In this document: one piece after another, positions 17,601 through 27,754 of the stretch
Position numbering within the stretch: the first letter of the stretch is position 1
How the letters are laid out: each line of letters starts with the position of its first letter
NCBI GenBank assembly: GCA_026014615.1
Contig: JAOZHZ010000028.1
Location: 248,001 to 312,000 of the forward strand
Source: Candidatus Bathyarchaeota archaeon
GTDB taxonomy: Archaea > Thermoproteota > Bathyarchaeia > Bathyarchaeales > Bathycorpusculaceae
Direction: 5' to 3'
DNA length: 64,000 nucleotides
Program-made: the position numbers and the translations under genes
Notes under the pieces: generated by a model
What the model was told of the DNA's origin: nothing
Database searches by the model: none
Seen by the model: the letters and a program-made list of their open reading frames with translations, nothing else

Positions 17601-20252
17601 TTATTTTCGTCGTTTTAGTGCAAATTCTGCGGCGGCTGCAACGATTATGATGATTGCTGTTCCTATGGCGATGTAGGTGGTTGTTGGCGTGGCACTGGTA
17701 GATGGCTGAGGGGCTTCACTGGGAGAAGGCGAAACTGGCTGCGCTGTAGTTGGAGTGGATACAGTTGGTGCTGCTGTTTCGGCTGGCGGTTGAGTTGGCA
17801 CTATAACTGCTTGGGCTGCTGTTTCTGAAACGACAAAGGAGGTGCCTGCTTCACTGCGATAGTACGATTCGGAGCCTTCGAACGTGGCGGTCACGGTATA
17901 TATCCCTGGAACTGGTGGAGTCCAATCAATAGCGTAGTTGCCCAAAGCGTTACTTGTGGCATAGCCAATGTCTTGATAGTTGCCGTTAGGATCAGTAGCA
18001 GTCAAATGCACTGGAACGCCAACTGTATCCGTTGGTTTGGGCTTCTGCATGTAAACGTACTCCATCCACGCACCCATGTAGTTGTCAGAAACTGCAGGAA
18101 CACCATGTGGAAAACGCTTTGCCTGCTCATTTTGGTTTGTGCCTGCAGCGGTATCGGTGATTCTGCCTTGGATGAGAACACTATTTCCTAAAGGTACACC
18201 CATGTTTGGCGCTGTGACAGTGGTTTCGGTTGGTCCCCTGCCGTAACAGTATAATTGATTTGAGTAACAATCAATGGCTACAAGATAACCATCTGCAATA
18301 GCATCGCCGGCAGTTGTCGGTTGTGAATCGCCAGGTGATCCTACAGCCCAAATTTCCGTTCCGTCAGTTGCGTTTATGCATCGGAGTTTTGCGCCCTTCC
18401 AATATGGTGCCCCCGTCGAGTGTTCACTGGTGGTCAAGTAGATTTTTCCGTCAGCTACAGTTACTATGATGAGGGGATAACCACCATATGGTGTTTCAAG
18501 ACCACTGTTTGCGAAGTAGTGCCACAATAAGCTTCCGTCCTTTTGATCGTAGCAATAGAGGTCTCCACCATAACCGCTCGAGTAAAGTTTGCCGTAAGCA
18601 AGAACCGTCGGCAACATGCTACCAAAACCGCCACTGTTATAGTAGTTCCATGGAGTTTCAGACTGCGTTGTCCACAACAGGTTTCCATCGTCGAGACTGT
18701 AACCCAACGACTGTCTATCCTCTTTATCCCACAGAGTGAATATGCGGGTCTCTAAATCCACGCGGGCAAACCTTAGACTAACGTTACCTGCTGGTGGTTG
18801 ATAGGTCTGCATCCATAACAGTGAACCTAATGAGGTTGGCTCCAGACTCATAGCCCACATCGTGTATGGCTCCCACCCACCAATCGTAGGAAAAGAGCCG
18901 TTCATGCCAAGTAATGTGTCACCTGTAGCACTAAGGATTGTCGCTCCTGCTGGTAGCCAGGGTATTGTTACGTTCCATGAGTATGCGTTGCTCGCGTCAA
19001 CCGTTTTCCCTACAGGCCGCCACTGATAATAGTTAGTGCTGGTATAGTCTGTTGGGTCCGTTGAACCTGTTAATTCGTGCGCGGCAGTGTTATTCCACAA
19101 AGCCAACCATTTGCCATCCGCGTTAAGTATGTATTTTAGTATCTCCCCGTTTGGACCATATACAGTGGTGCCTGTTGAAGGAACGTTTGTCAAGGTGAAT
19201 AGCCACTTTCCTGTTAAGGGGTCATAAGCTTCCCACGTGCTACCGGCAGAGCGCCATAAGTATCCGTTTGGAATGACGCCGTGTTGGTTCTGCGATTCAT
19301 AGTCAAAAAGTTGACCGAATGTTATGCCGGTGATGTTCTGTGTCCACAGTTCCTCTCCTGTACGTAAATCTACGCAGACATAGCCTCCGCCTAAGGGTTG
19401 GTCACTTAGCGGTAACTCATAGTATAGTCGTCCGTTTATGATGATTGGGTTCAGGAATCTGCATTCGTATGATGTCCCATCGTAGAATGTTACGCCGTTG
19501 ATAGGGCTGGTGGTTTCTCCTCCGACAACACCTCCGAACACATATGGCTTTGACCACAGTACGTGTGGGGTGTTAGGTGCAATGCCGTCTGGTTGGACTC
19601 TTCCAACAATTTGATTTCCAGATAGCCAGTTTGATGCTATTTTGGTCCATTGGGTGTTCTGTCCGTTTATTGGGCGTGTCCAGTATTCGGTTGGTAGCGG
19701 AGTGCTTGGGAGGTAAGAGATTTGGTCTTGTTGTACGGTGAGTGTGGCTGTTGCGTTGCTGGATAGATAAGTGTCGTTGAGGTATGGAGTGGTGTTGCCA
19801 GACATGTCTTTAGTGTTAAGAATGCCAGTTCCAGTATCCCCCGTCATTATTTGCCCGGGGAACTCAAGCGTAAAAGTGTAGGTGCCTGTTTGGTCGGGTG
19901 TGTAAAGAGCGTAGCCGCCTCCCACTGGGTCTGATGTGAAAGTTCCAAGCGTTTCTTTGGCGCCGTCAGGTTTTGTGACTTCCACGGTGAATACCCATCT
20001 GTCACCGGCATAACCGGCGGCAGTGGGTGGAACTTGGTTAAGCCAGAACACCAAAGTGGTTTGTTGGTTGACCCCTACTGGGTTGGGCGATAGTGAAAGG
20101 TAGGCGTAGGTTGGGATGTTCCATGCGGGTGTATGGGCGTCAGCTACTGGAATGAGTACAGTAAAAGCAGAAATAGCTAACAGCAGAAACAAAGCAATCG
20201 CAAACACTTTTTGTTTTCTTTGAATTTTCAGTTTTTCAAATTTTATGGTCAT
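17601..20252 (-). CDS. Large PQQ-type beta-propeller surface protein A
   Basis: An 883-residue exported protein: signal peptide (about 10-40), beta-sandwich with FTSDPVGGGYALYTPDQTG (about 100-140), a propeller of PQQ/quinoprotein-like blades (for example CVDLRTGEELW, CYDQKDGSLLWHY, CINATDGTEIW) over about 230-680, a carboxypeptidase-regulatory-like domain, a Thr/Pro/Ser stalk and a C-terminal helix with tail KRRK. No PQQ-dehydrogenase active-site residues are evident, so it probably binds ligands or builds the surface. It is a paralogue of the protein encoded at 22668-25184. Confidence 0.88.
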   Translation of the reverse strand: MTIKFEKLKIQRKQKVFAIALFLLLAISAFTVLIPVADAHTPAWNIPTYAYLSLSPNPVGVNQQTTLVFWLNQVPPTAAGYAGDRWVFTVEVTKPDGAKETLGTFTSDPVGGGYALYTPDQTGTYTFTLEFPGQIMTGDTGTGILNTKDMSGNTTPYLNDTYLSSNATATLTVQQDQISYLPSTPLPTEYWTRPINGQNTQWTKIASNWLSGNQIVGRVQPDGIAPNTPHVLWSKPYVFGGVVGGETTSPINGVTFYDGTSYECRFLNPIIINGRLYYELPLSDQPLGGGYVCVDLRTGEELWTQNITGITFGQLFDYESQNQHGVIPNGYLWRSAGSTWEAYDPLTGKWLFTLTNVPSTGTTVYGPNGEILKYILNADGKWLALWNNTAAHELTGSTDPTDYTSTNYYQWRPVGKTVDASNAYSWNVTIPWLPAGATILSATGDTLLGMNGSFPTIGGWEPYTMWAMSLEPTSLGSLLWMQTYQPPAGNVSLRFARVDLETRIFTLWDKEDRQSLGYSLDDGNLLWTTQSETPWNYYNSGGFGSMLPTVLAYGKLYSSGYGGDLYCYDQKDGSLLWHYFANSGLETPYGGYPLIIVTVADGKIYLTTSEHSTGAPYWKGAKLRCINATDGTEIWAVGSPGDSQPTTAGDAIADGYLVAIDCYSNQLYCYGRGPTETTVTAPNMGVPLGNSVLIQGRITDTAAGTNQNEQAKRFPHGVPAVSDNYMGAWMEYVYMQKPKPTDTVGVPVHLTATDPNGNYQDIGYATSNALGNYAIDWTPPVPGIYTVTATFEGSESYYRSEAGTSFVVSETAAQAVIVPTQPPAETAAPTVSTPTTAQPVSPSPSEAPQPSTSATPTTTYIAIGTAIIIIVAAAAEFALKRRK

Positions 20253-20437
20253 TTTTTCTTTTTCTCCGAATTTTACAGCAACATTGCCGTCTACGCTACA
20301 TATCGTGTTGCTGCTCGGACGCCTTGAGACTAGTCAACATGCAGCAAATTACGCGGCGACAAAGCAGGTGAGGTTAGTTCAAATATCAAAATGGCGGGTT
20401 GGCGTGTTGAGTAAATATCGGTGGGACGCGCGGTTGG

Positions 20438-21289
20438 TTATGTTTTCTCTTGCAGCTCCATCCATAAGAGGTTGAAGTAGGCTTTGCTGAGGGCTAAGGT
20501 GGTTGGGTTGTTTGACCACAGGTGAGGTCCATGTTTGATGTCGGTGGAGCTGTTGAATGCGAGAATGGTTTGGGTGTTGTCAAATATTGTTGTGACTGCG
20601 GTGGGCGGGGTCTGGAGGGCTTTTAGTTTGAAGTATTCAGACTTCTTGGTTAAGGTATTGGTTGTCCAGTTTGGGGGCGTCTTGTTTGGTGGTTTTTCTG
20701 TTATTACACGGACGGTTACGCCGCGTTTGAGGGCGCTTTCCAGTTGGGTCTCAAAAAGCACAGACGCTTGCCTGAACCGTTTCCATGTGGTAACAACGTC
20801 TATACTTTTGCATGCTTTTTCTATGGCTTGACCGAGTTTTTTGCCTTTGTCACCTTCGAAAACGACTCCCAAACAAGGCTTTTCTTGCGCGTCGGCGGCT
20901 TGCAAGGTGAGTTGGTTGAATTTCTTGGTCAGGCGGCTTGTTTTCTTGCGGATGCTGTAGAGTTCGTTTGTTTTCTGTTGGAGCAACGTTTTGAGGGTTT
21001 CATCAAGTGGGGTTGCAATGAAGGTTGTGGGGCTGGTTAGTTTCCTTTGTATGAGACCACTTTGTTGGAGACTATCCAAGATGAGGTAAATATCTTGCCT
21101 ATTCACCGAAGAAAGATCAGCAATTGCCTTGGCTTTTGCGTCGCCCGTTTTAAGCAAGGCAAGATAAACGCGCGCCTGCCTACCCGTAAGACCCAAAGCC
21201 ATTAATGCATTTACGTCCTCAATCCTTATGTGGCATGCCCGTTTTTGATTAATCGAAGAATCGTGCAGTTTTGTCAAAGTTGGTTGCAT
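20438..21289 (-). CDS. TrmB-family transcription regulator
   Basis: A 283-residue regulator. The winged helix at about 27-90 (MALGLTGRQARVYLALL, then AKAIADLSSVNRQDIYLILDSLQQSGLIQRK) is typical of TrmB, followed by a coiled coil and an effector domain (VVFEGDKGKKLGQAIEKA). TrmB proteins sense sugars in many archaea. It lies between two paralogous propeller genes, and control of one or both is plausible but not shown. Confidence 0.88.
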   Translation of the reverse strand: MQPTLTKLHDSSINQKRACHIRIEDVNALMALGLTGRQARVYLALLKTGDAKAKAIADLSSVNRQDIYLILDSLQQSGLIQRKLTSPTTFIATPLDETLKTLLQQKTNELYSIRKKTSRLTKKFNQLTLQAADAQEKPCLGVVFEGDKGKKLGQAIEKACKSIDVVTTWKRFRQASVLFETQLESALKRGVTVRVITEKPPNKTPPNWTTNTLTKKSEYFKLKALQTPPTAVTTIFDNTQTILAFNSSTDIKHGPHLWSNNPTTLALSKAYFNLLWMELQEKT

Positions 21290-21405
21290 TGTTTACCTAC
21301 TGTTTACCCACAACCCATTTTATGCTACTGAGTAGTATTAAAGCATTATAGGTAATATCTTGTAGCAACAATGCTTAAAGAATCAGGACTTATCCATAAT
21401 TCGAT

Positions 21406-21570
21406 ATGCCACGACAAGCAAAAAAGAAAGTAAGCTTATCCATCGACTCAGGACTGCTTAAATGGGTAGACCAAAATGTGGCATGTTTTACTTTTCAAAA
21501 TCGAAGCCATGCCGTAGAACAGGCAATTTATCGCATGAAAAAAGAAATGGAAAAACAAGCAACCCCTTGA
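21406..21570 (+). CDS. 54-residue RHH protein
   Basis: An ATG frame of 54 codons ending at TGA. It encodes MPRQAKKKVSLSIDSGLL, a beta-strand, then SHAVEQAIYRMKKEMEKQ, a helix. The pattern KVSLSID...S.AVEQAI fits the RHH family used by small repressors and antitoxins. A TATA-like stretch lies about 30 nt upstream. No toxin gene adjoins. Confidence 0.55.
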   Translation: MPRQAKKKVSLSIDSGLLKWVDQNVACFTFQNRSHAVEQAIYRMKKEMEKQATP

Positions 21571-21740
21571 ACAAGGTACGGCTCACAAATGACCATTTAA
21601 CAATAGGGTTTAAAGAAGGAAAATGAAAAATCAACAAATAAATTCGCAAATCAATTACCCGAGTAATTAACTTCAACTTGAAGCACGTATTCCGTTTTTA
21701 TGTGTAAAAAAGAAAAGGGAAGTGTGAATTGCCCTTCGGT

Positions 21741-22448
21741 CTATGCGGTGGTGGACGGGTTTGTCGGCGGTATTGTTGTTTTCATGGCTTGGTCGTAGAG
21801 CAAACCTATGGTTCTGGCAATGAACAGTCCTTCCAGAACGGAAAGCACGGCACTAACTACCCAACCGAAGGGGCCAAACGCGCTTGAGAGGACGCTGACA
21901 ATCGCCGAGGCGATGAAAGCTACCGCGAAGAATGCCAGATACCGTAGCCAACCGATTTTGCCTATGGCGTTAAGGATTTCTCCGAAGGCAAATGCTTTTC
22001 CAAAAGAGCCAGTTTTGACCATGTGAATTACGCCCATGAACGCAATGATTCCCAGCAGGAAAGCGATGATACCAAAGATGGCTAAGAACGGTCCTAATGT
22101 AAAAAGCCACGCTGAAGTGAAAAACAACGGGTCGGCAAAGCTGCTAAAGAATGCTAACGCAAGAAACGGACGCGCAATGATGACGCTTATAACGCCGATT
22201 ATTAGTGCCCAAATAATGCCGACTACAACGATTTTTAGACCTTCAACGAACATGTCGCCGTACCTTTCAAGTCTAGGCGGAACCTCAGAAGACGAGCCTT
22301 CTTTTACGATGCGTGCGTAGTAGCCTATCGCTATGAAGTTCACTATAGGTATTATTGATATGATGAATAGTACAAGCAAATCTCCCAATCGCTGGAAAAT
22401 TTTCCCAGTGTACCGTGCTGCTTCGTTTAAATTATCTACTAAACTCAT
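21741..22448 (-). CDS. DUF4013 multi-pass membrane protein
   Basis: About 235 residues with five or six hydrophobic helices. The family mark is GYYARIVKEGSSSEVPPRLE after the first helix, as in archaeal DUF4013 proteins, followed by repeated long hydrophobic helices (IIWALIIGVISVIIARPFLA, LGPFLAIFGIIAFLLGIIAF). Function unknown. I choose ATG 22448 because AGGAGA is seven bases before it; an in-frame upstream start lacks such a site. Confidence 0.8.
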   Translation of the reverse strand: MSLVDNLNEAARYTGKIFQRLGDLLVLFIISIIPIVNFIAIGYYARIVKEGSSSEVPPRLERYGDMFVEGLKIVVVGIIWALIIGVISVIIARPFLALAFFSSFADPLFFTSAWLFTLGPFLAIFGIIAFLLGIIAFMGVIHMVKTGSFGKAFAFGEILNAIGKIGWLRYLAFFAVAFIASAIVSVLSSAFGPFGWVVSAVLSVLEGLFIARTIGLLYDQAMKTTIPPTNPSTTA

Positions 22449-22667
22449 TTTAAATCTCCTAAGCAATAGTTCACTTATTAGATGTTGATCATTTAAGACT
22501 TTTCTACGCCTTAACCGAGTTTACCCTTGAAATGCAGTCGTGTCTCTGAACGCGTGACAATTGAACGTTAGAGCAGATTGGAGTAAATACCAAAAGCCCA
22601 TCCAGCTACTTTGACGCCCCCAACGCCACTGCTTTTTAGCCTAAAGAAAAAAGGAAAAGAGAAGTTG

Positions 22668-25184
22668 TTATTTTCGTCTTCTAAGCAGAAGCGCTGCTGC
22701 CACCACTATAATCACGACTGCTACACCGACGGCAATGTATGTCGTTGTGGGCGCTGCACTGCCAGGCGGTTGCTCTGCCTGTACTGGGGATGATGTGACA
22801 GCTGGAGCAGCTTGTGCCTCAGTCATTCCAACGGCGGTTTCAGCTGAAGATGCAAAGTACGAGCCGGAACCCTCGAATGTAGCGATAACTGTGTATTTTC
22901 CAGGGATTTCTGGTGTCCAAAGATAGCTGTAGAAGCCAGTTATGTCCGTTGTTGTTCTGCCAATGGGTACAAAGTTGCCGTTGGGGTCAACAGTGTCAAG
23001 CGTTACCTCAACGCCTTTGGCGTCTAATGGCATTGTGTGTTGTTTGTATACGTACTCCATCCATGCGGTCATGCTTTCGTCAGCTACGGCAGCTACACCG
23101 TTTGCACCTGGAGATTCATCAATCACTGTACCTTCGATAAGAACGCTGTCGCCCAGAACTGAGACTTTAGGCGCCGCTGAAACGGTGGTTGCAGTTTCGC
23201 CTTTGCCGAAGCAATATACTCTGTTGTCCATGCCGTTGAGCGTAACCATGTAACCGTCAGCGAAAGCTATCGTGTTCCAAACTCCCGTAATTTCCCAGAG
23301 TTGCTGTCCTGAATTGGCGTCAACACAGTACATGGACCATCCCTTGTACAGCGGTTGCGTATGCGAGTGCTCTCCAGTGGTAACATACATCTTTCCGTCA
23401 GCAAAATAAACGCCTGAGCTCGGCCAATATTCGTATGGTCCTTCAAGTCCATTCTTGCCAGTTCTCCACGTCCAAAGGTGTTCCCCAGTCTTAATGTCGT
23501 AACAGTATACTCCCGCATAGCCGTCAAAGTAGAGCTTATGGTCGTAAATGGTGGACGTACGGTCATACATCATGAAATCGTCTGCACGCTCTGTTGGACC
23601 CCACACTTTTTCGCCAGTATCGATGTCAAAGCCATACCACTGCATCGTTTCCTTCACTTTAAGAACGAAAACGCCGTCTTCTACGCTTCCAAGGTCACCT
23701 TCAAACTGCAGTGTCATGTTCTCTGAAGGCCCTATCGGTGGTGTTGTTAACTTCTTGTTGAACAGTAGTTTTCCTTCGTTGCCGGGCTCGGTACTTAGTG
23801 CCCACACCGTGTATTCTCCCTGTAACGCTCTGGCGCCAAAGCGTTGGAATCCTGAGCCGCCAATTACGCGGTCCTCAAACACTCCGATCAGGTTGCCTTC
23901 TAATCCATAAGGTATTGTGACGTTCCATTCGTAGGCATCACTGCTGTTGACGGTCTTGCCGACGGGTCTCCATTGCCATTGGCCGGTTCCGCTGGTTCCT
24001 CCGAGCAATTCAAACGGTTTTGTTGTATTCCACAGTGCCATCCAGTTGTCTTCTACGTTCACAACGTAAATTAATGGTTCACCGCTTGGACCGACAGCTG
24101 ATACTCCGGTAGGTCTTTCTGTAACGGTAAAGAGCCATTCTCCTGTGAATGGGTCATAGAAGCTGTAGGCGGGAACGTTGGGTCCTATTTCGAAGGTTGT
24201 GATGGTTCCAGAAGCAAGCAAGTATGGAATTGTTCCGTGTTGGTTAGGTGATTCATAGTCGTAGATAGCGCCCTGAGTTATGCTAGTGCGATTCATGAAC
24301 AGCAGTTCCTCTCCAGTTCGTAAATCAACACACATTGTTCCGCGAGTTTGAGGTTGGTCGCTTCTGCCCACTCTGTAGTATAGGCGTCCTTGCATGATTG
24401 AAACTGGTACCCATTTACGTTCGTATGAACTGCCCTCATAGTAGCCTATGGCACCATGTTCACCTCCAGTGAGGCCACCGAAGTCCTGCGGTTTTGTCCA
24501 AACTATGTGCGCTGTTTCAGGCCCCTTAGTGTTCAGGTTTTTTCTTCCGTCGTTTAGCCAGTTCCCGGTGATTTGAGACCACTCTGTTAGCGAGGCATCG
24601 ACTGGGCGTGTCCAGTAACCTGTTGGGGGACCTTCACTGGGTGTTACTTGCAATTGTTCTTCCTGAACAGTGACTGTGTCGGGTAGACTCTCGCTTGGCA
24701 ACAAGATGTCGCCAACATAAACTGCGCTGTAAGGGGTGCCTGTCATGGGGTTGATTGGTTCGCCAGTGTATGTGTGTCCGGGGACTTTGGCGACAAATGA
24801 GTATGTACCTATTTGGTCAGGTGTATAGACAGCGTAGGCGCCGCCCACTGGGTCAGATGTGAAGGGCCCTATCGTTTCTTTGTCCCCGTCTGGTTTGGTG
24901 ACTTCCACTGTGAAGGTAAATCGGTCTCCGTAAGCGCCCTCTGCAGTTCGCGGCAAATAGTCGCGCCAGAACACAATAAAAATGTCTTGTCCGATGCCTA
25001 TTGGATCAGGATAAGCAGCGATGTAAGTCCATGTGGGAATTTCCCACGGCGGGTCATGAGCACTGGCAACGGGTACACCCACAGCAAACATGGAGAAAGA
25101 CAGCAGCAGAATTAACATCAGCGTTTTCAGGTTTTGTTTTTTATATTTTCCTCTCGAAATTGAGTTTTCATGTAGCTTATACAA
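22668..25184 (-). CDS. Large PQQ-type beta-propeller surface protein B
   Basis: An 838-residue paralogue of the protein at 17601-20252. It shares a signal peptide ending SAHDPPWEIP, the block FTSDPVGGAYAVYTPDQIG, propeller blades (CVDLRTGEELL, CYDIKTGEHLW, CVDANSGQQLW), a C-terminal Ig-like domain (IPGKYTVIATFEGSGSYFAS) and a C-terminal helix with tail LLRRRK. Start TTG is supported by GGAGGG seven bases upstream. The paralogues share the same order of parts but differ in blade sequence, suggesting an old duplication. Confidence 0.88.
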   Translation of the reverse strand: MYKLHENSISRGKYKKQNLKTLMLILLLSFSMFAVGVPVASAHDPPWEIPTWTYIAAYPDPIGIGQDIFIVFWRDYLPRTAEGAYGDRFTFTVEVTKPDGDKETIGPFTSDPVGGAYAVYTPDQIGTYSFVAKVPGHTYTGEPINPMTGTPYSAVYVGDILLPSESLPDTVTVQEEQLQVTPSEGPPTGYWTRPVDASLTEWSQITGNWLNDGRKNLNTKGPETAHIVWTKPQDFGGLTGGEHGAIGYYEGSSYERKWVPVSIMQGRLYYRVGRSDQPQTRGTMCVDLRTGEELLFMNRTSITQGAIYDYESPNQHGTIPYLLASGTITTFEIGPNVPAYSFYDPFTGEWLFTVTERPTGVSAVGPSGEPLIYVVNVEDNWMALWNTTKPFELLGGTSGTGQWQWRPVGKTVNSSDAYEWNVTIPYGLEGNLIGVFEDRVIGGSGFQRFGARALQGEYTVWALSTEPGNEGKLLFNKKLTTPPIGPSENMTLQFEGDLGSVEDGVFVLKVKETMQWYGFDIDTGEKVWGPTERADDFMMYDRTSTIYDHKLYFDGYAGVYCYDIKTGEHLWTWRTGKNGLEGPYEYWPSSGVYFADGKMYVTTGEHSHTQPLYKGWSMYCVDANSGQQLWEITGVWNTIAFADGYMVTLNGMDNRVYCFGKGETATTVSAAPKVSVLGDSVLIEGTVIDESPGANGVAAVADESMTAWMEYVYKQHTMPLDAKGVEVTLDTVDPNGNFVPIGRTTTDITGFYSYLWTPEIPGKYTVIATFEGSGSYFASSAETAVGMTEAQAAPAVTSSPVQAEQPPGSAAPTTTYIAVGVAVVIIVVAAALLLRRRK

Positions 25185-25439
25185 AATTTTTCCCTCCTTT
25201 TTTCGTGGATTTAGTATGGCTTTTTGAATTTATAAAAGGTAGTCGGCATTGGTACTGCCTACAGATTTATAGTAAAAAGTGTACTAAATTGAAAAAACTG
25301 CCTTCAGTTGTTACAGAATTGACAATACGTAGTTGAAGGTCGTGAAGATACAATAATTTGTAAAGCTAAAAACAACTTGACAAGGCAGAAAGGGTGAAGT
25401 CTTTGAGATTGCTCACGTTGTTGGTGTTCATTTTCAACC

Positions 25440-25740
25440 ACATATCTTTTAATTGTTTCACGAGCGCACTCAATGAAGTTCGATTTTGGCAGTTTCCCCG
25501 ATACGCCTACCCTGCAAGGTTGACGCCGAAAACATGTACTCGAAAATCCACGAACTACAAACGCTGTAGAAGAAGGCTTCAGACTACACAGCGTTTACGA
25601 AATAACAAGCAAAGCGGGCAGTAGCTTTTTAGAAACAAAAATCGCTACACCCAAGAAAAACTTGAAGAAACAATTCCCCTTATTTGTTTCCTGATACAGA
25701 AGGCAACCACCTTTACAAAATACGCCTTTTGATTTCATTT
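25440..25740 (+). pseudogene. Decayed coding region, family unknown
   Basis: A 640-nt gap holds protein-like stretches that shift frame: one reads AVEEGFRLHSVYEITSKAGS and another, at the far end, FPDTEGNHLYKIRLL, with stops between. Codon usage looks coding, but no single intact frame joins them. It may be an old gene with two or more indels. I do not recognise the family, so confidence is low. Confidence 0.35.
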
Positions 25741-25828
25741 GGATAAACAGCATCAGTTTAGTTGCAGGCTTTTTTATATCAAACTTTTTTTAGCTTCTTC
25801 GAGTTTACTGGTTGTTGGAGGCAAAAAA

Positions 25829-26254
25829 ATGGGGCTAGTAACGCTGGGTTCTGGAAGAGTTCTTCTGGTACGTGTAGACCACGATTCAGACTTAATAGAA
25901 TTCCTAACTAACGTAGCGAAGAAATAGGGGATAACGACAGCAGCTTTCACAGCCGTAGGCGCCGTGAAACATGCGAAGCTAGGCTTTTATGATCAGCAAA
26001 AACACGTGTATTTGGAAATTCCTGTGGTTACGCCTCATGAAATCGTCAACTGCATCGGCAACATCTCCATCAAAAAAGGTCAACCCTTCGTTCATGCACA
26101 CGCAGTCTTGAGCGACCAGAACGGAAACACTAAAGCGGGACATCTGCTGGAGGGAAAAGTTTTCGCAGCGGAAGTTCACATAGTTGAGTTGCTGGGCAAA
26201 AAAGTTGAGCGCAAATTTGATGCTGTGACAGGCTTGTCTCTTTGGACCATATAG
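25829..26254 (+). pseudogene. PCC/DUF296 DNA-binding-like gene with in-frame TAG
   Basis: The region encodes about 141 residues of a PCC (plants and prokaryotes conserved) domain, starting at ATG 25829 with GGAGG seven bases upstream. The protein reads MGLVTLGSGRVLLVRVD, then breaks at TAG 25925-25927 in the phrase VAKK-stop-GITTAAFTAVG, and resumes in the same frame through VHAHAVLSD to the normal end. In homologues this position is typically Glu (GAG), so a G-to-T change is the simplest explanation. The distal half has no start at the right position. It is either a young pseudogene, a sequencing error, or read through. It converges with the Nudix gene. Confidence 0.7.
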
Positions 26255-26255
26255 T

Positions 26256-26654
26256 CTACTGTTTCTCAGAATTCATTGTGCCCTGTGCTTTTTTGAGGTT
26301 TTTCCTGAGATGATACAACTCGATTATTTCCCAAGTTGTACTAGACACCTTCAAGTTTGACCCGTCAAAAAAGTCTAGGTATTTAATTTCGTTTTCGGGC
26401 TCCGCGATGCCCTTTGTTTCCATTAAAAACACTTTATGGTCGTTAGTGAAAGAGGGATACTCAAAAAGGAACCGGCACTTCACTGCCTGCAACCCTGTTT
26501 CTTCCCTTAGTTCTCTCACAGCGGCGTCTTGTCTGCTCTCGCCATCTTCAGCGCCTCCACCTGGCAGATAGAATGTCCTGTTGTTACGGCTAACCACTAA
26601 AATGCCTTCTAAAGTATCAACTATAGCTGTGCCTCTGCGCCGTCTATTTATCAC
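26256..26654 (-). CDS. Nudix hydrolase
   Basis: A 132-residue Nudix protein. The Nudix box is at residues 33-55 (GAEDGE......RELREETG), with all metal-binding glutamates present. Such enzymes cleave nucleoside diphosphates linked to another moiety; the substrate is unknown. GTG start, and only a single domain, typical of small NTP or NDP-sugar hydrolases. Its 3' end faces the broken PCC gene, 2 nt apart. Confidence 0.87.
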   Translation of the reverse strand: MINRRRRGTAIVDTLEGILVVSRNNRTFYLPGGGAEDGESRQDAAVRELREETGLQAVKCRFLFEYPSFTNDHKVFLMETKGIAEPENEIKYLDFFDGSNLKVSSTTWEIIELYHLRKNLKKAQGTMNSEKQ

Positions 26655-27297
26655 TTGTTTCTTCCCGTAATTTAAGAGTCAAGTTTTGCTTAATAGCGTT
26701 TTCTTGCCCTAATCCCCAGTATAACGGTAACTTACTTCAAAACGCAGCTTAGTTACTGAAGAAAAACGCCTCAGAAAAAAAAGTTTGACCTTATCATCTT
26801 GGGAAACAGGGCTAAATCCGTATTCCACTCATACTGACGTGTTTATCATCACAGGCGCTTTTTCAGGTTCGATTTGGCTAAATCGTGGAAAGCCTAACAC
26901 AGACTATGTCAAAAAGACAAACTGTGGGGCACCCTTAGATTTTTTAATTTTACCGTTACTTTTTGTTTTTCCATAGAGTTCCCTATTCTCAGGTTGGAAT
27001 ACTTCTATTAGCTTATTGTAAAAGAAATAAGGTAGGGTACATTTAAACAAGACAGCTTCCTTTTTGAGTTTGTCCACTGCTGCGGCGTGCTCTAAAAGGC
27101 ATCGTAGGGCTTTCTAAAAGCTGTGAATGACGCAGTCGGAGTTTTTGCAGCGTTTATTCTATATTTTATGGCGTGATAAGCGCGGTTTTGTGGTTAATAG
27201 GTTCCTTGTGGCAAAAACATGGTTAGCTACGAATAAGCTTAAACATAGGTGATGTACAATAACTCAGTGTGTAAAGCTAATTGCACTAACAGTAAAA
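26655..27297. other. Intergenic region, no gene supported
   Basis: About 640 nt. Open stretches of up to about 60 codons exist but have no ribosome site or protein-like composition. A TATA-like sequence near 27230-27245 precedes the small zinc gene at 27313. Confidence 0.4.
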
Positions 27298-27312
27298 GGA
27301 GTTGAAAAATAA

Positions 27313-27450
27313 ATGTACAATAAAGAATCACACAAGGCAACATGCGCCGACTGCGGAAAGGAATGTGAAGTTCCCTTCAAACCAGACGGTAGCAGGCCAG
27401 TGTATTGTCGCGAGTGTTACGCAAAACGAAGACCACCACGCAGATACTAA
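27313..27450 (+). CDS. CxxC-CxxC zinc protein of 45 residues
   Basis: A 45-codon frame starting ATG and ending TAA, with GGAG eleven bases upstream. The peptide contains CADCGKECEVPF and YCRECYAKRRPP. This C-x2-C ... C-x2-C layout with a GSRPVYCRECY end is a zinc ribbon seen as a stand-alone protein in many archaea. Function not known; nucleic-acid binding is likely from the basic tail. Confidence 0.75.
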   Translation: MYNKESHKATCADCGKECEVPFKPDGSRPVYCRECYAKRRPPRRY

Positions 27451-27754
27451 GCTTTACAAAGTAATCTTAGTTTCTACCGCTCACTTTTTTCTTTAATTTT
27501 TCTTTATCCTTACTTTTATATTCATTATGCTGCTGGGCGGGTGCTCGTTGAAGTAGTTAACCATTCGCCACTATTTACATCTCTTAATTGCTCTGTCGAT
27601 CATCAACTCTCATAAAAAGAGTAGTGTTGGAACCTGCCTGGCGATTGAGATTGTTATTATTTGCCATTATGATTGATTAACCATTATTATTATTCAAGTG
27701 CTTACTGCTAGTTCTTTATAATACGATTAACTATGTGTATGATGTGTGAATTGA

